Source: Rhodospirillales bacterium (GTDB taxonomy: Bacteria; Pseudomonadota; Alphaproteobacteria; Azospirillales; Azospirillaceae). Taken from it: DNA of 36,701 bases. The DNA lies in contig PLTC01000146.1 of assembly GCA_003165295.1 (NCBI GenBank), positions 1,701 to 38,401 of the forward strand, given 5' to 3'. Under the pieces are notes generated by a model, which did no database searches, was not told the DNA's origin, and saw only the letters and a list, made by a program, of their open reading frames with translations. The stretch's first letter is position 1. Each line of letters begins with the position of its first letter. This document shows positions 7,912 through 15,977 of this stretch, piece after piece. Both the position numbers and the translations under genes were made by a program.

Positions 7912-9006
7912 ATGAAACCTATCACTTTTGCCGTCTTCGCCGCCGTAACTGCGGCGGTTGCGGGTGCCGCGCTGTATACCGTGGCCAATCGCAGCGCCGA
8001 AACCCTGCCCGAAGTCGCCGGCGGGGCACCGCTGGTGCCGGGGCTGACCGACCAGATCAATCAGGTGGTGGCCTTGACCGTGTCCGGGGCCGGCGCCTCC
8101 GTAACCATCACGCGCCCGACACCCGACAGCGACCACTGGTCGGTGGACGAGAAGGCCGGTTACCCGGCCGCCCTGGATCAGGTGCGGCAGACCATCCTGG
8201 CGGTGGCGGGCACCAGGACGCTGGAGCCGAGAACGATCAAGCCCGAACAATACAGCAAGCTCCAGGTCGACGACGCCGGCGCCATCCGGGTGGCATTACG
8301 AACCGCCGACGGCAGGACGCTGCCGGTGCTGCTGGTCGGCAAGAGTGCGGCCTCCTCCAGTCCCGACCACCCGGTCCTCCACTTTTATGCCCGCCTTGCC
8401 GGAGAGGCACAGTCCTGGCTGGCGGTGGGTCAGTTGCCGTCGCTTTCCACCGACCCGATGCAGTGGGTGGAGCGGTCATTGCCCGGCCTGCCGGAGGCTC
8501 GGGTCAGGGCGGTGACGGTCAGCCGACCCGGCGTGGCACCGCTTACCATCAGCCGCAAGGACGCCGGCCAGAAGGACTTTACCGTCGAGGGTCTGCCGGC
8601 GGACGCGAGGCCCAATCAGGTCAGGCTCAATCAATTGGCAACCGTTGCCGATTTCCTGTCATTTGACGATGTCGCCAAACGCGATCCGGCGATCCTTCCC
8701 GATGCCGACACGGTGGTTACCACCCTCCACGCCTTTGATGGCGAGGTGCTGACCATCCGCATCGATCGCCGCAACGGAAAATCCTGGGCCAGTTTCACCG
8801 CCGAAACCGAAGCCGTACCGACGGCCGCGCCGAATGCCCCGGCGCCGGCCGGGCAACCGGATCCGGCCCAGGAGGTCAGGAACACTCAGGAACGGACGGC
8901 CGCCTGGAGCTATCGCCTGCCCGACTACTCGGCCAAGGAATTGACGCCCGGCGTCGACGACCTGACCGAAAAGCCTCCGGCGGCATCCGAACCGGCCAAA
9001 CCATAA
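7912..9006 (+). CDS. DUF4340 domain protein of the Gld-like operon
   Basis: A 364-residue protein with a single N-terminal membrane segment (about residues 4-25) and a periplasmic DUF4340 region. Typical features are the early GLTDQINQVVALTV and SDHWSVDEKAGYPAALDQVRQTIL segments, then repeated beta-rich units. The C-terminus (about 300-364) is rich in Pro and Ala and looks disordered, ending EKPPAASEPAKP. It follows the GldG-like gene by 13 bases and closes the operon before a GC-rich palindrome. DUF4340 proteins usually accompany GldG-like proteins; their function is not established. The ATG at 7912 is preferred because an upstream in-frame ATG lies inside the previous gene. Confidence 0.88.
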   Translation: MKPITFAVFAAVTAAVAGAALYTVANRSAETLPEVAGGAPLVPGLTDQINQVVALTVSGAGASVTITRPTPDSDHWSVDEKAGYPAALDQVRQTILAVAGTRTLEPRTIKPEQYSKLQVDDAGAIRVALRTADGRTLPVLLVGKSAASSSPDHPVLHFYARLAGEAQSWLAVGQLPSLSTDPMQWVERSLPGLPEARVRAVTVSRPGVAPLTISRKDAGQKDFTVEGLPADARPNQVRLNQLATVADFLSFDDVAKRDPAILPDADTVVTTLHAFDGEVLTIRIDRRNGKSWASFTAETEAVPTAAPNAPAPAGQPDPAQEVRNTQERTAAWSYRLPDYSAKELTPGVDDLTEKPPAASEPAKP

Positions 9007-9014
9007 CCGCGCTT

Positions 9015-9032
9015 CGCCGCCCCGGGGCGGCG
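9015..9032. terminator. GC-rich palindrome after the Gld-like operon
   Basis: CGCCGCCCC and GGGGCGGCG form a perfect 9-bp inverted repeat, followed on the plus strand by GGTTTCT. It lies in the 57-base gap between the DUF4340 gene and the CDF gene and probably ends the operon, although the T-run is short. Confidence 0.55.
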
Positions 9033-9063
9033 GGTTTCTGACGGGAAAACTCGGGACAATCGA

Positions 9064-10473
9064 ATGAACACGGAAAAGAAGCAGGCGGTTGCGTTGTCGT
9101 CGGTATTCGCCAGTGCCCTGCTGACCGTGACCAAGCTGACGGTCGGCCTGTTGACCGGCAGCCTCGCGATTCTGTCCGAAGCGGCGCATTCGGGCCTCGA
9201 TCTGCTGGCCACTCTGCTCACCTGGCTCGCGTTGCGGGTCAGCGACAAACCGGCCGACGATGACCACCATTATGGCCACGGCAAGATCGAGAGCGTGTCG
9301 GCGCTGATGGAGACCGGACTGCTGTTCCTGACCAGCGGCTGGATTCTTTACGAGGCGGCCGAACGCCTGTTGTTCGGTGCGCCGCCGGTTCAGGCAACCT
9401 GGTACGCGGCGGCGGTTATCGTGCTGTCCATTGTGGTCGATGTCGCGCGCGCGCGGGTCCTGACCCGGGTGGCCGAAGAGACCCGAAGCCAGGCACTGGA
9501 AGCCGATGCCCTGCACTTCAGCTCGGATATCCTCAGTTCGACGGCGGTGCTGGTCGGACTTGGGCTGGTGGCGCTGGGCTACGCCTGGGCCGACGCCACC
9601 GCGGCGCTGGTGGTGTCGGGCTTCGTCTGTCTGGCCGGTTATCGGTTGGGCAAGCGGACCATCGATGTCCTGGTCGATACCGCGCCTCTCGGTCTGGTCG
9701 AGCATGTTCGCGGTCTGGCCCGCGACTATCCCGGCGTCGCCCGGGTCGAACGGGTGCGGGTGCGGCCGGCCGGGGCTTCGGTGTTCGTCGAGCTGACGGT
9801 GCGGGTCAGTCGGGCACTGGCCCTGGAGCAGGTCCATGACATGTGCGACGGTCTGGCCCGGCGGGTCCAGGAGGCGATCCCCGAGGCCGAACCCTTCGTC
9901 CACGCCGAACCGGTGGCGCTCGATACCGAATCGATCATTGAGACGGTTCAGATCGTCGCCCGCAACCGTTCGCTGTCGGTGCATGACATCGCGGTTCACA
10001 CCCTGGGCAACACCCATCAGGTCAGCCTAGACGTTGAAGTGGACGAGGATCTGCCGATCGGCAGCGCCCATCAGGTGGCCACCGGTTTGGAAGAGGCCAT
10101 TCGCCGCGAACTGGGCGGCACCGTTGGCGTCGACACCCATTTGGATCCGCGCCGCACGCGCATCCAGTCGGGAACCCCGGTTGACCCCGATCAGGTGTCG
10201 CATGTCACGACTCTGGTCCGCGAGGCGGCGCAGGCGGTGCGACCGCCGGTGGACATCCACAACGTCAAGGTCCAGGGCGAGGCCGGAGGTCTCTACGTTT
10301 CGTGCCATTGCGTCTTCGACGAGGCTCTGCCGATCCGTCGGGTCCACGATCAGACGGTACGCCTGGAGGCGATGATCTGGGATCGGATCGAGGGTCTCGA
10401 GCGGGTGGTGGTCCACGCCGAACCCGTTCACCATGTGGACGACACCAGCGATGCCACCGGGTCCGGAGCGTAA
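9064..10473 (+). CDS. Cation diffusion facilitator with three tandem C-terminal domains
   Basis: A 469-residue CDF/ZT-family efflux protein, well above the usual 290-330. Residues 1-205 are the six-helix membrane part. The metal site is HSGLD (His42, Asp46) in TM2 and HFSSD (His151, Asp155) in TM5, which points to Zn or a similar divalent ion exchanged for protons. A His-rich HHYGHGK loop (68-74) follows TM2. The cytosolic part holds three ferredoxin-like ZT-dimer units at about 208-285, 287-364 and 376-456; the first and third both end in VHAEPV, and the second has the same length and helix-strand pattern but ends in DTHLDP. Normal CDF proteins carry one such unit, used for dimerisation and metal sensing. 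The terminal DDTSD tail is acidic. It is probably a separate transcription unit, because a palindrome precedes it. Confidence 0.93.
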   Translation: MNTEKKQAVALSSVFASALLTVTKLTVGLLTGSLAILSEAAHSGLDLLATLLTWLALRVSDKPADDDHHYGHGKIESVSALMETGLLFLTSGWILYEAAERLLFGAPPVQATWYAAAVIVLSIVVDVARARVLTRVAEETRSQALEADALHFSSDILSSTAVLVGLGLVALGYAWADATAALVVSGFVCLAGYRLGKRTIDVLVDTAPLGLVEHVRGLARDYPGVARVERVRVRPAGASVFVELTVRVSRALALEQVHDMCDGLARRVQEAIPEAEPFVHAEPVALDTESIIETVQIVARNRSLSVHDIAVHTLGNTHQVSLDVEVDEDLPIGSAHQVATGLEEAIRRELGGTVGVDTHLDPRRTRIQSGTPVDPDQVSHVTTLVREAAQAVRPPVDIHNVKVQGEAGGLYVSCHCVFDEALPIRRVHDQTVRLEAMIWDRIEGLERVVVHAEPVHHVDDTSDATGSGA

Positions 10474-10642
10474 GCAAGGCCCCCGGGAATCCCGCGCCCG
10501 CACCGCCGGAGAGAATAAAAACAACGAAATATCAGGGCGCTATCTCCCTTCGCGGGGGCTTCGTCAGGGAGAGGTCGCGGCAGCGGCATTTTCACCGGCC
10601 GCAAAACCTCTTGAGAATTGCCGGGATGGCCACGGCTGCGAC

Positions 10643-10671
10643 TTGCGTAGCCGTAGCCGGCGTTCTATAAT
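10643..10671 (+). promoter_or_regulatory. Sigma70-type promoter of rpoZ
   Basis: TTGCGT at 10643-10648 and a perfect TATAAT at 10666-10671 are separated by 17 bases. Transcription would begin near 10678, about 24 bases before the rpoZ start codon. This is the best promoter seen in the window. Confidence 0.7.
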
Positions 10672-10701
10672 TACGGGCTCATCATATGGAGTGGGTTCGG
10701 C

Positions 10702-11130
10702 ATGGCGCGCGTTACCGTTGAAGATTGTGTCCTCCAGGTTCCCAACCGGTTTGAGCTGGTGATGATGGCGGCCCAGCGGGCACGAAGTGTTGCCGCCGGC
10801 GCTCCCTTGTCCATCGACCGGGACAACGACAAGAATCCGGTGGTCGCATTGCGCGAGATCGCCGAGTTGACGGTGTCGTTGGAAAACCTGCGCAATGATT
10901 TGATCCGGGGTCACCAGCGGCATTCGGACTCCGAAGAGCCCGAAGAGGAAATCGTCGAGTTGATGGCGGGCGAGCAGGTCTGGAACCGAACCGGCAGCGA
11001 AGCCGGAGGTGAAGGCGAGTTGGACGATGGCCTGATGGACGAAGGCGACGAGGACGCCGAGGAACCCATCGACGGCGAAATTGACGACCTGTCCGGCGTC
11101 GAGTTCGAGGGCGAGATTCCGCCGGTGTGA
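10702..11130 (+). CDS. rpoZ: RNA polymerase omega subunit
   Basis: A 142-residue omega subunit that helps assemble and stabilise RNA polymerase and takes part in the ppGpp response. The N-terminal [25 protein letters not shown] and [13 protein letters not shown] are hallmark omega motifs. Residues from about 75 to the end form a long acidic tail rich in Glu, Asp and Gly, which makes it longer than the roughly 90-residue enterobacterial protein; such tails occur in alphaproteobacterial omegas. GGAG lies about 13 bases before the ATG. spoT follows downstream, the usual pairing. Confidence 0.97.
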   Translation: MARVTVEDCVLQVPNRFELVMMAAQRARSVAAGAPLSIDRDNDKNPVVALREIAELTVSLENLRNDLIRGHQRHSDSEEPEEEIVELMAGEQVWNRTGSEAGGEGELDDGLMDEGDEDAEEPIDGEIDDLSGVEFEGEIPPV

Positions 11131-11168
11131 TCCTGATGTACCCAAAGGACGATACAGGCCTTTGGCAG

Positions 11169-11229
11169 CCAGGGGTTGCACCCCTGGACCCCACCGGGGC
11201 CGGCGGCCCCAGACCCCGTTAATGGGGTC
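11169..11229. repeat. Three consecutive hairpins between rpoZ and spoT
   Basis: Three perfect inverted repeats run in series: CCAGGGGT/ACCCCTGG (11169-11187), GGGGCC/GGCCCC (11196-11210) and GACCCC/GGGGTC (11212-11229). They fill most of the 173-base gap. They resemble dispersed GC-rich intergenic palindromes common in alphaproteobacteria. They could tune read-through from rpoZ into spoT or protect the mRNA end; no T-run is present. Confidence 0.75.
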
Positions 11230-11303
11230 CGACGGGCAAAGCCCCTGGAGGCAGAAGGCCGGCCGGCGGCGACGCCCGGACCCGGAACGGGGGACTGGCA
11301 GTC

Positions 11304-13457
11304 ATGATCCGGCAATATGAACTGGTTGAGCGCGTCCGGGCCTACGATCCTTCGGCGGACGAGGATATCCTCAATCGCGCCTACGTGTTTTCGCTGAAGT
11401 GCCACGGCTCGCAATTGCGGGCCAGCGGGGATCCCTATTTTGCCCACCCGGTCGAGGTCGCCGGCCTGCTGACCCAGATGAAGCTCGACACCGCGTCGAT
11501 CGTCACCGGTTTGCTTCACGACACCGTCGAAGACACGGTGGCCACCCTCGAAGACATCGAGCGGCTGTTCGGCAGTGAAATCACCCGGCTGGTGGATGGC
11601 GTCACCAAGCTGTCGCGGATCGAGCTTCAGAGCGACCAGACCAAGCAGGCGGAGAACTTCCGCAAGCTGGTGCTGGCCATGTCCGAAGACATCCGGGTGC
11701 TGCTGGTCAAGCTGGCCGACCGGTTGCACAACATGCGGACCCTCCACTACCTCAAGAATCCCGAAAAGCGCCGCCGGATCGCCCGCGAAACCCTGGAAAT
11801 CTACGCCCCGCTGGCCGAGCGGATCGGCATCCAGCGATGGAAGGACGAGTTGGAAGACCTGTCCTTCGCCGAACTCAATCCCGAAGCCCGGGACTCGATA
11901 CTCACCCAACTGGCACGCCTGCGCAGCGAGGGCGAAGGCCGGGTCGAGCGGGTGGTGGAGGCGTTGCGCCAGACCCTGCACGAGCAGGGCCTGCCCGGCG
12001 CCACGGTCAGCGGCCGGGAGAAGAGCGTCTATTCGATCTGGCGCAAACTCGAGCACAAGAGCATCTCGTTCGAGCAGCTCTCCGATATCATGGCATTTCG
12101 GGTCATCGTCGAATCTGTGGACGCCTGCTATCAGGCGCTGGGAATCATCCACGCCCGCTACCCGGTGGTGCCGGGTCGGTTCAAGGATTATATTTCAACG
12201 CCCAAGCCCAACGGCTATTCCTCTCTGCATACCGGCGTGATCGGTCCCGACAAGCAACGCATTGAGGTGCAGATTCGCACCCAGGACATGCACGACGTAG
12301 CCGAACTTGGCGTCGCCGCCCACTGGGCCTACAAGCAGGACCAGCAGCGCACCGAAACCCGGGAATACCGGTGGATGCGCGAGTTGCTCGACATCCTGGA
12401 GCACGCCCAGCGCCCCGAGGAATTTCTCGAACATACCAAGCTGGAACTGTTCCAGGATCAGGTGTTCTGCTTCACCCCCAAGGGCGACCTGATCAGCCTG
12501 CCGCGGGGGGCAACGCCGGTGGACTTCGCCTACGCGGTCCACTCCCAGATCGGCGACACCTGCGTCGGCGCCAAGATCAACGGCCGCATGCTGCCGTTAC
12601 GCACCCAGTTGCAGAATGGCGATCAGGTCGAAATCGTCACCTCCAAGTCTCAGACCCCGTCACCGGCCTGGGAGCGGTTCGTCGTCACCGGCAAGGCCAA
12701 GGCACGCATCCGCCGGTTTTTGCGGACCCAGCAACGGACCCAGTACATCCAGCTCGGTCGCGCCCTGCTCCTGAAAATCTTCCGCCGCGAGGGTTACGAC
12801 TTCTCGGACAAATCCCTGGACGGGGTCTTGAAGATCTTCCAGGCGACCTCCACCGACGACCTTTTCGCCAATGTCGGAGCCGGTCTCCATTCCGCGCACG
12901 AGGTGTTCAACGCGGTCTTTCCCGGCCACAAGCAGACCGAGCGCGACGAAAAGACCGGTCTGCCCACGGTCCGCCCCAAACCAAAGCCCAAGGGCAAGGA
13001 CCAGCCGCTGCCGATCCGCGGCCTGATTCCGGGCATGGCCGTTCACTACGCCCGCTGCTGCCACCCCCTGCCCGGCGACCGCATCGTCGGCATCGTCACC
13101 ACCGGCAAAGGCGTGACCATTCACACCATCGACTGCGAAACCCTGGAAAGCTTCAGCGATTCTCCGGAACGGTGGATCGACGTGGCCTGGGATATCGGTT
13201 CCAACCGCCCGGAAAACCACGTCGGCCGCATCGCCCTGGTGGTGGCCAACGAACCCGGCAGCCTGGGCTCGCTCAGCACCGTGATCGGCAAGAATGACGG
13301 CAACATCACCAATCTCAAGATCACCAACCGGAGCCAGGACTATTTCGAGATGCTGATGGACATCGACGTGAAGGACGCCAAGCACCTCACCAACATCATC
13401 GCGGCACTGCGCGCCACCCCGGTCATCAATTCGGTGGACCGGGCGCGCGGGCGGTAG
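11304..13457 (+). CDS. spoT: Bifunctional (p)ppGpp synthetase/hydrolase, RelA/SpoT family
   Basis: A 717-residue Rsh protein that makes and degrades the stringent-response alarmone. The HD hydrolase domain (about 25-190) has HGSQLRASGDPYFAHP, the His72-Asp73 pair in LLHDTVEDT, and KLADRLHNMRTL. The synthetase domain (about 230-345) has EQLSDIMAFRVIV and GRFKDYISTPKPNGYSSLHT, so both activities look intact. A TGS domain (about 385-450), a zinc-finger-like HYARCCHPLPGD segment (near 575-590) and a C-terminal ACT domain (about 640-715) complete the usual order. GGGGGA lies nine bases before the ATG. It is the only long Rsh in the window, as in most alphaproteobacteria. Confidence 0.97.
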   Translation: MIRQYELVERVRAYDPSADEDILNRAYVFSLKCHGSQLRASGDPYFAHPVEVAGLLTQMKLDTASIVTGLLHDTVEDTVATLEDIERLFGSEITRLVDGVTKLSRIELQSDQTKQAENFRKLVLAMSEDIRVLLVKLADRLHNMRTLHYLKNPEKRRRIARETLEIYAPLAERIGIQRWKDELEDLSFAELNPEARDSILTQLARLRSEGEGRVERVVEALRQTLHEQGLPGATVSGREKSVYSIWRKLEHKSISFEQLSDIMAFRVIVESVDACYQALGIIHARYPVVPGRFKDYISTPKPNGYSSLHTGVIGPDKQRIEVQIRTQDMHDVAELGVAAHWAYKQDQQRTETREYRWMRELLDILEHAQRPEEFLEHTKLELFQDQVFCFTPKGDLISLPRGATPVDFAYAVHSQIGDTCVGAKINGRMLPLRTQLQNGDQVEIVTSKSQTPSPAWERFVVTGKAKARIRRFLRTQQRTQYIQLGRALLLKIFRREGYDFSDKSLDGVLKIFQATSTDDLFANVGAGLHSAHEVFNAVFPGHKQTERDEKTGLPTVRPKPKPKGKDQPLPIRGLIPGMAVHYARCCHPLPGDRIVGIVTTGKGVTIHTIDCETLESFSDSPERWIDVAWDIGSNRPENHVGRIALVVANEPGSLGSLSTVIGKNDGNITNLKITNRSQDYFEMLMDIDVKDAKHLTNIIAALRATPVINSVDRARGR

Positions 13458-13464
13458 CGCGACG

Positions 13465-15324
13465 GTGGCGGGAATGGGTTGCGCGCCGCGGTTGGTGTTG
13501 TTGTTGGCCCTGCTGCTGGCGCCGCCCGTTGCCGGCGGAACCGTCGGGTCGGAGACCGACACCGGACCGGGCGGCGTGGTCGCGGCCGGCATCGCCATGC
13601 ATGGGGTCCCCAAATATCCACCGGGTTTTGCCGCCTTTGACACCGTCAATCCCGAGGCCCCCAAGGGCGGGGTGCTGCGGACCGCGGTGACCGGCAGTTT
13701 CGACAGCCTCAACCCGTTCATCGTGCGCGGCCGGGCGGCGTTTGGCCTGGATCAGGTCTTCGAAAGCCTGATGATTCGGGCCGACGATGAGCCATTCACG
13801 CTTTACGGCCTGATCGCCGCGTCGGTCGAGACGCCGCCGGACCGCTCGTGGGTGGTGTTCCGGTTACGCCCGGAGGCGCGCTGGCATGACGGGACCCCGA
13901 TCACCGCAGACGACGTGCTGTTCACCTGGCAAACCCTGCGAACCCAGGGTCGGCCCAACCATCGCGCGTACTATAACCGGGTGCGCGCCGCGGAAGCGGT
14001 GGGTACCCACGGTGTTCGCTTCGTGTTCGCCCCTGCCCCCGATGGCACCATCGACCGCGAGCTGCCGTTGATCATGGGCCTGATGCCAATCCTGCCCCGC
14101 GCCTGGTGGCGGAACCGGGTGTTCGATCGCACCACCCTGGAGCCGCCGCTGGGTTCGGGACCCTACCGGATTGCCGCGGTGGACGCCGGCCGGGCCATCG
14201 AATACCGCCGGGTGCCCGACTATTGGGGACGCGGGCTGGCGGTCCGGCGGGGAACCGGCAATTTCAACGTGTTGCGTTACGATTATTACCGGGACGACGG
14301 CACCGCGCTGGAAGCGTTCAAGGCCGGCAACGCCGATCTCCGGCACGAAGCCGACCCCACCCGCTGGGCCACCGCCTATGACTTTCCCGCGGTCCGGGAC
14401 GGCCGGGTGCGGCTGGAGGCGCTGGCCCACGGCCGCCCCGAACCCATGCGCGCCTTCGTCTTCAACACCCGCCGCTGGCCGTTCCAGGACCGGGAGGTGC
14501 GCCGGGCCTTGGGCTACGCCTTCGATTTCGAATGGATCAACCGGGCGCTGTTCCACGGCGCCTATATCCGCACCGCAAGTTACTACCCCAACTCGGAACT
14601 GGCGGCCTCGGGCCAGCCTGGCGCGGCCGAATTGGCGCTGCTGGCGCCGTTCCACGCCGAACTGCCGCCCGAGTTGTTCTTGGGGCCGTTCGACCCGCCC
14701 CGCACCGACGGCAGCGGACCGGCCGGCTTGCGCCCCAATCTGCGTGAGGCAACACGGCTGCTGGCCAAGGCCGGCTGGCGGGTCATCGACGGCCGGCTGG
14801 TGGACGCCAGTGGCCGGCCCCTTGCCTTCGAGATTCTGCTGGATGCCCCCGCCGACGAAAAGGTGGCGCTGGAATTCGCCCGGGCGCTGGCCCGGCTTGG
14901 CGTCGGCGCCCGGGTCCGGGTCGCCGACAGCGCCCAGTTCCAGGGCCGGCTCGACGCCTTCGACTACGACGTGGTGCTGACCCGGTGGCTCTCCACCCTG
15001 TCGCCAGGCAACGAACAACTGACCTATTTCGGCTCGGCGGCGGCCGACCAGGACGGCAGCCGCAACTATGCCGGCGTGCGCTCCGCTGCGGTGGATGCGC
15101 TGGCGGCGTCTTTGGGCGAGGCCCCCGACCGGGCGGCGCTGCTGGCCCGGGTTCACGCCCTGGACCGGGTGCTGTCCTGGGGCTATTATGGGGTTCCACT
15201 CTATCACCTCAGCCGGGATCTGGTTGCCTCATGGTGCTGGCTGCACCGGCCGCCCGCGGTTCCGGTCAATGGTTTTTCACCCGATACCTGGTGGCGCGAC
15301 CCTCCCGGCACCGGCTGCCGGTAA
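13465..15324 (+). CDS. Periplasmic peptide-type ABC solute-binding protein, YejA-like
   Basis: A 619-residue family 5 extracellular solute-binding protein. The start is a signal peptide (LVLLLALLLAPPVAGG) with no lipobox Cys. Core motifs are MHGVPKYPPGFAAFDTVNPEAPKGG, typical of the YejA branch, then SFDSLNPFI, LAMHDGTPITADDVLFTW-type WHDGTPITADDVLFTW and PLGSGPYRI. It should bind oligopeptides or similar ligands for an ABC importer, but no permease or ATPase gene is next to it here. The start is a GTG at 13465 or the ATG at 13474, eight to seventeen bases after the spoT stop, so it is probably co-transcribed with spoT. No strong ribosome site is visible. Confidence 0.9.
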   Translation: MAGMGCAPRLVLLLALLLAPPVAGGTVGSETDTGPGGVVAAGIAMHGVPKYPPGFAAFDTVNPEAPKGGVLRTAVTGSFDSLNPFIVRGRAAFGLDQVFESLMIRADDEPFTLYGLIAASVETPPDRSWVVFRLRPEARWHDGTPITADDVLFTWQTLRTQGRPNHRAYYNRVRAAEAVGTHGVRFVFAPAPDGTIDRELPLIMGLMPILPRAWWRNRVFDRTTLEPPLGSGPYRIAAVDAGRAIEYRRVPDYWGRGLAVRRGTGNFNVLRYDYYRDDGTALEAFKAGNADLRHEADPTRWATAYDFPAVRDGRVRLEALAHGRPEPMRAFVFNTRRWPFQDREVRRALGYAFDFEWINRALFHGAYIRTASYYPNSELAASGQPGAAELALLAPFHAELPPELFLGPFDPPRTDGSGPAGLRPNLREATRLLAKAGWRVIDGRLVDASGRPLAFEILLDAPADEKVALEFARALARLGVGARVRVADSAQFQGRLDAFDYDVVLTRWLSTLSPGNEQLTYFGSAAADQDGSRNYAGVRSAAVDALAASLGEAPDRAALLARVHALDRVLSWGYYGVPLYHLSRDLVASWCWLHRPPAVPVNGFSPDTWWRDPPGTGCR

Positions 15325-15373
15325 GGTTTGTTGCTTTCGGATTTGCGTTGCACCATGGGGACTCAGTATTGTC

Positions 15374-15393
15374 CCGCCGGAGAGATCCGGCGG
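15374..15393. terminator. Perfect hairpin between the solute-binding and RidA genes
   Basis: CCGCCGGA and TCCGGCGG pair exactly around a GAGA tetraloop. The hairpin is in the 115-base gap 50 bases after the solute-binding protein gene. No T-run follows, so it is either a Rho-dependent or mRNA-stabilising structure, or a weak terminator. Confidence 0.45.
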
Positions 15394-15439
15394 ATCGGTC
15401 ACCGTCACACGGAATCGGAACAAGGGAGCAGGAACGGGT

Positions 15440-15907
15440 ATGGCGGGAAAGATCGACGAACGACTGAGCGAACTGGGCATCATGCTGCCCCGGGCACCGG
15501 CTCCGGCGGCGGCGTATGTGCCCTATACCCGGGCCGGGGACATCCTCCATGTCGCCGGGCAGTTGCCGGTGCATCTTGGCGAATTACGCTATGTCGGCAA
15601 GATCGGGGCCGATTTTTCCATCGACGAGGGCCAGGCGGCGGCGCGCCAGTGCGGGGTTAACCTGATCGCGCAGGTGGCCGACGCCCTGGACGGCGACCTC
15701 GACCGGGTGGTGCGGTGCCTCAAGCTGGGCGGTTTCGTCAACGCCACGCCCGAGTTCCGCGACCACCCCAAGGTGATCAACGGCGCCTCGGAACTGATGA
15801 TCCAGGTGTTCGGAGAGATCGGGCGCCATGCCCGCTTCGCGGTCGGCGTCAATTCGCTGCCATTCGGGGTCTCGGTGGAAATCGACGGCATCTTTCAGGT
15901 CCGCTGA
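15440..15907 (+). CDS. RidA/YjgF family protein
   Basis: A 155-residue protein of the YjgF/RidA superfamily, in the branch with members of about 150 residues. Typical segments are YVPYTRAGDILHVAGQLP, AARQCGVNLIAQV, LKLGGFVNATPEF and RFAVGVNSLPFGVSVEIDG. RidA proper hydrolyses reactive enamines and imines from PLP enzymes using an Arg near the C-terminus; here the corresponding region ends SVEIDGIFQVR, so enzymatic activity of this subgroup is not certain. GGGAGCAGGAACGGGT lies before the ATG at 15440, giving a good ribosome site. The next gene starts about 70 bases later and may be co-transcribed. Confidence 0.9.
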   Translation: MAGKIDERLSELGIMLPRAPAPAAAYVPYTRAGDILHVAGQLPVHLGELRYVGKIGADFSIDEGQAAARQCGVNLIAQVADALDGDLDRVVRCLKLGGFVNATPEFRDHPKVINGASELMIQVFGEIGRHARFAVGVNSLPFGVSVEIDGIFQVR

Positions 15908-15977
15908 CGCGGGCTAATTTATGGGTCGGGGCCGGGAATCGCGTTTTCCGGCCGATGGCGACAGGGGGAGCAGGCCC

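Noticed and set aside
8659-10017. 452-codon open frame on the minus strand
   Set aside because: Antisense to the DUF4340 and CDF genes and not protein-like.
13864-15207. 447-codon open frame on the minus strand
   Set aside because: Antisense to the solute-binding protein gene, with no recognisable motif.
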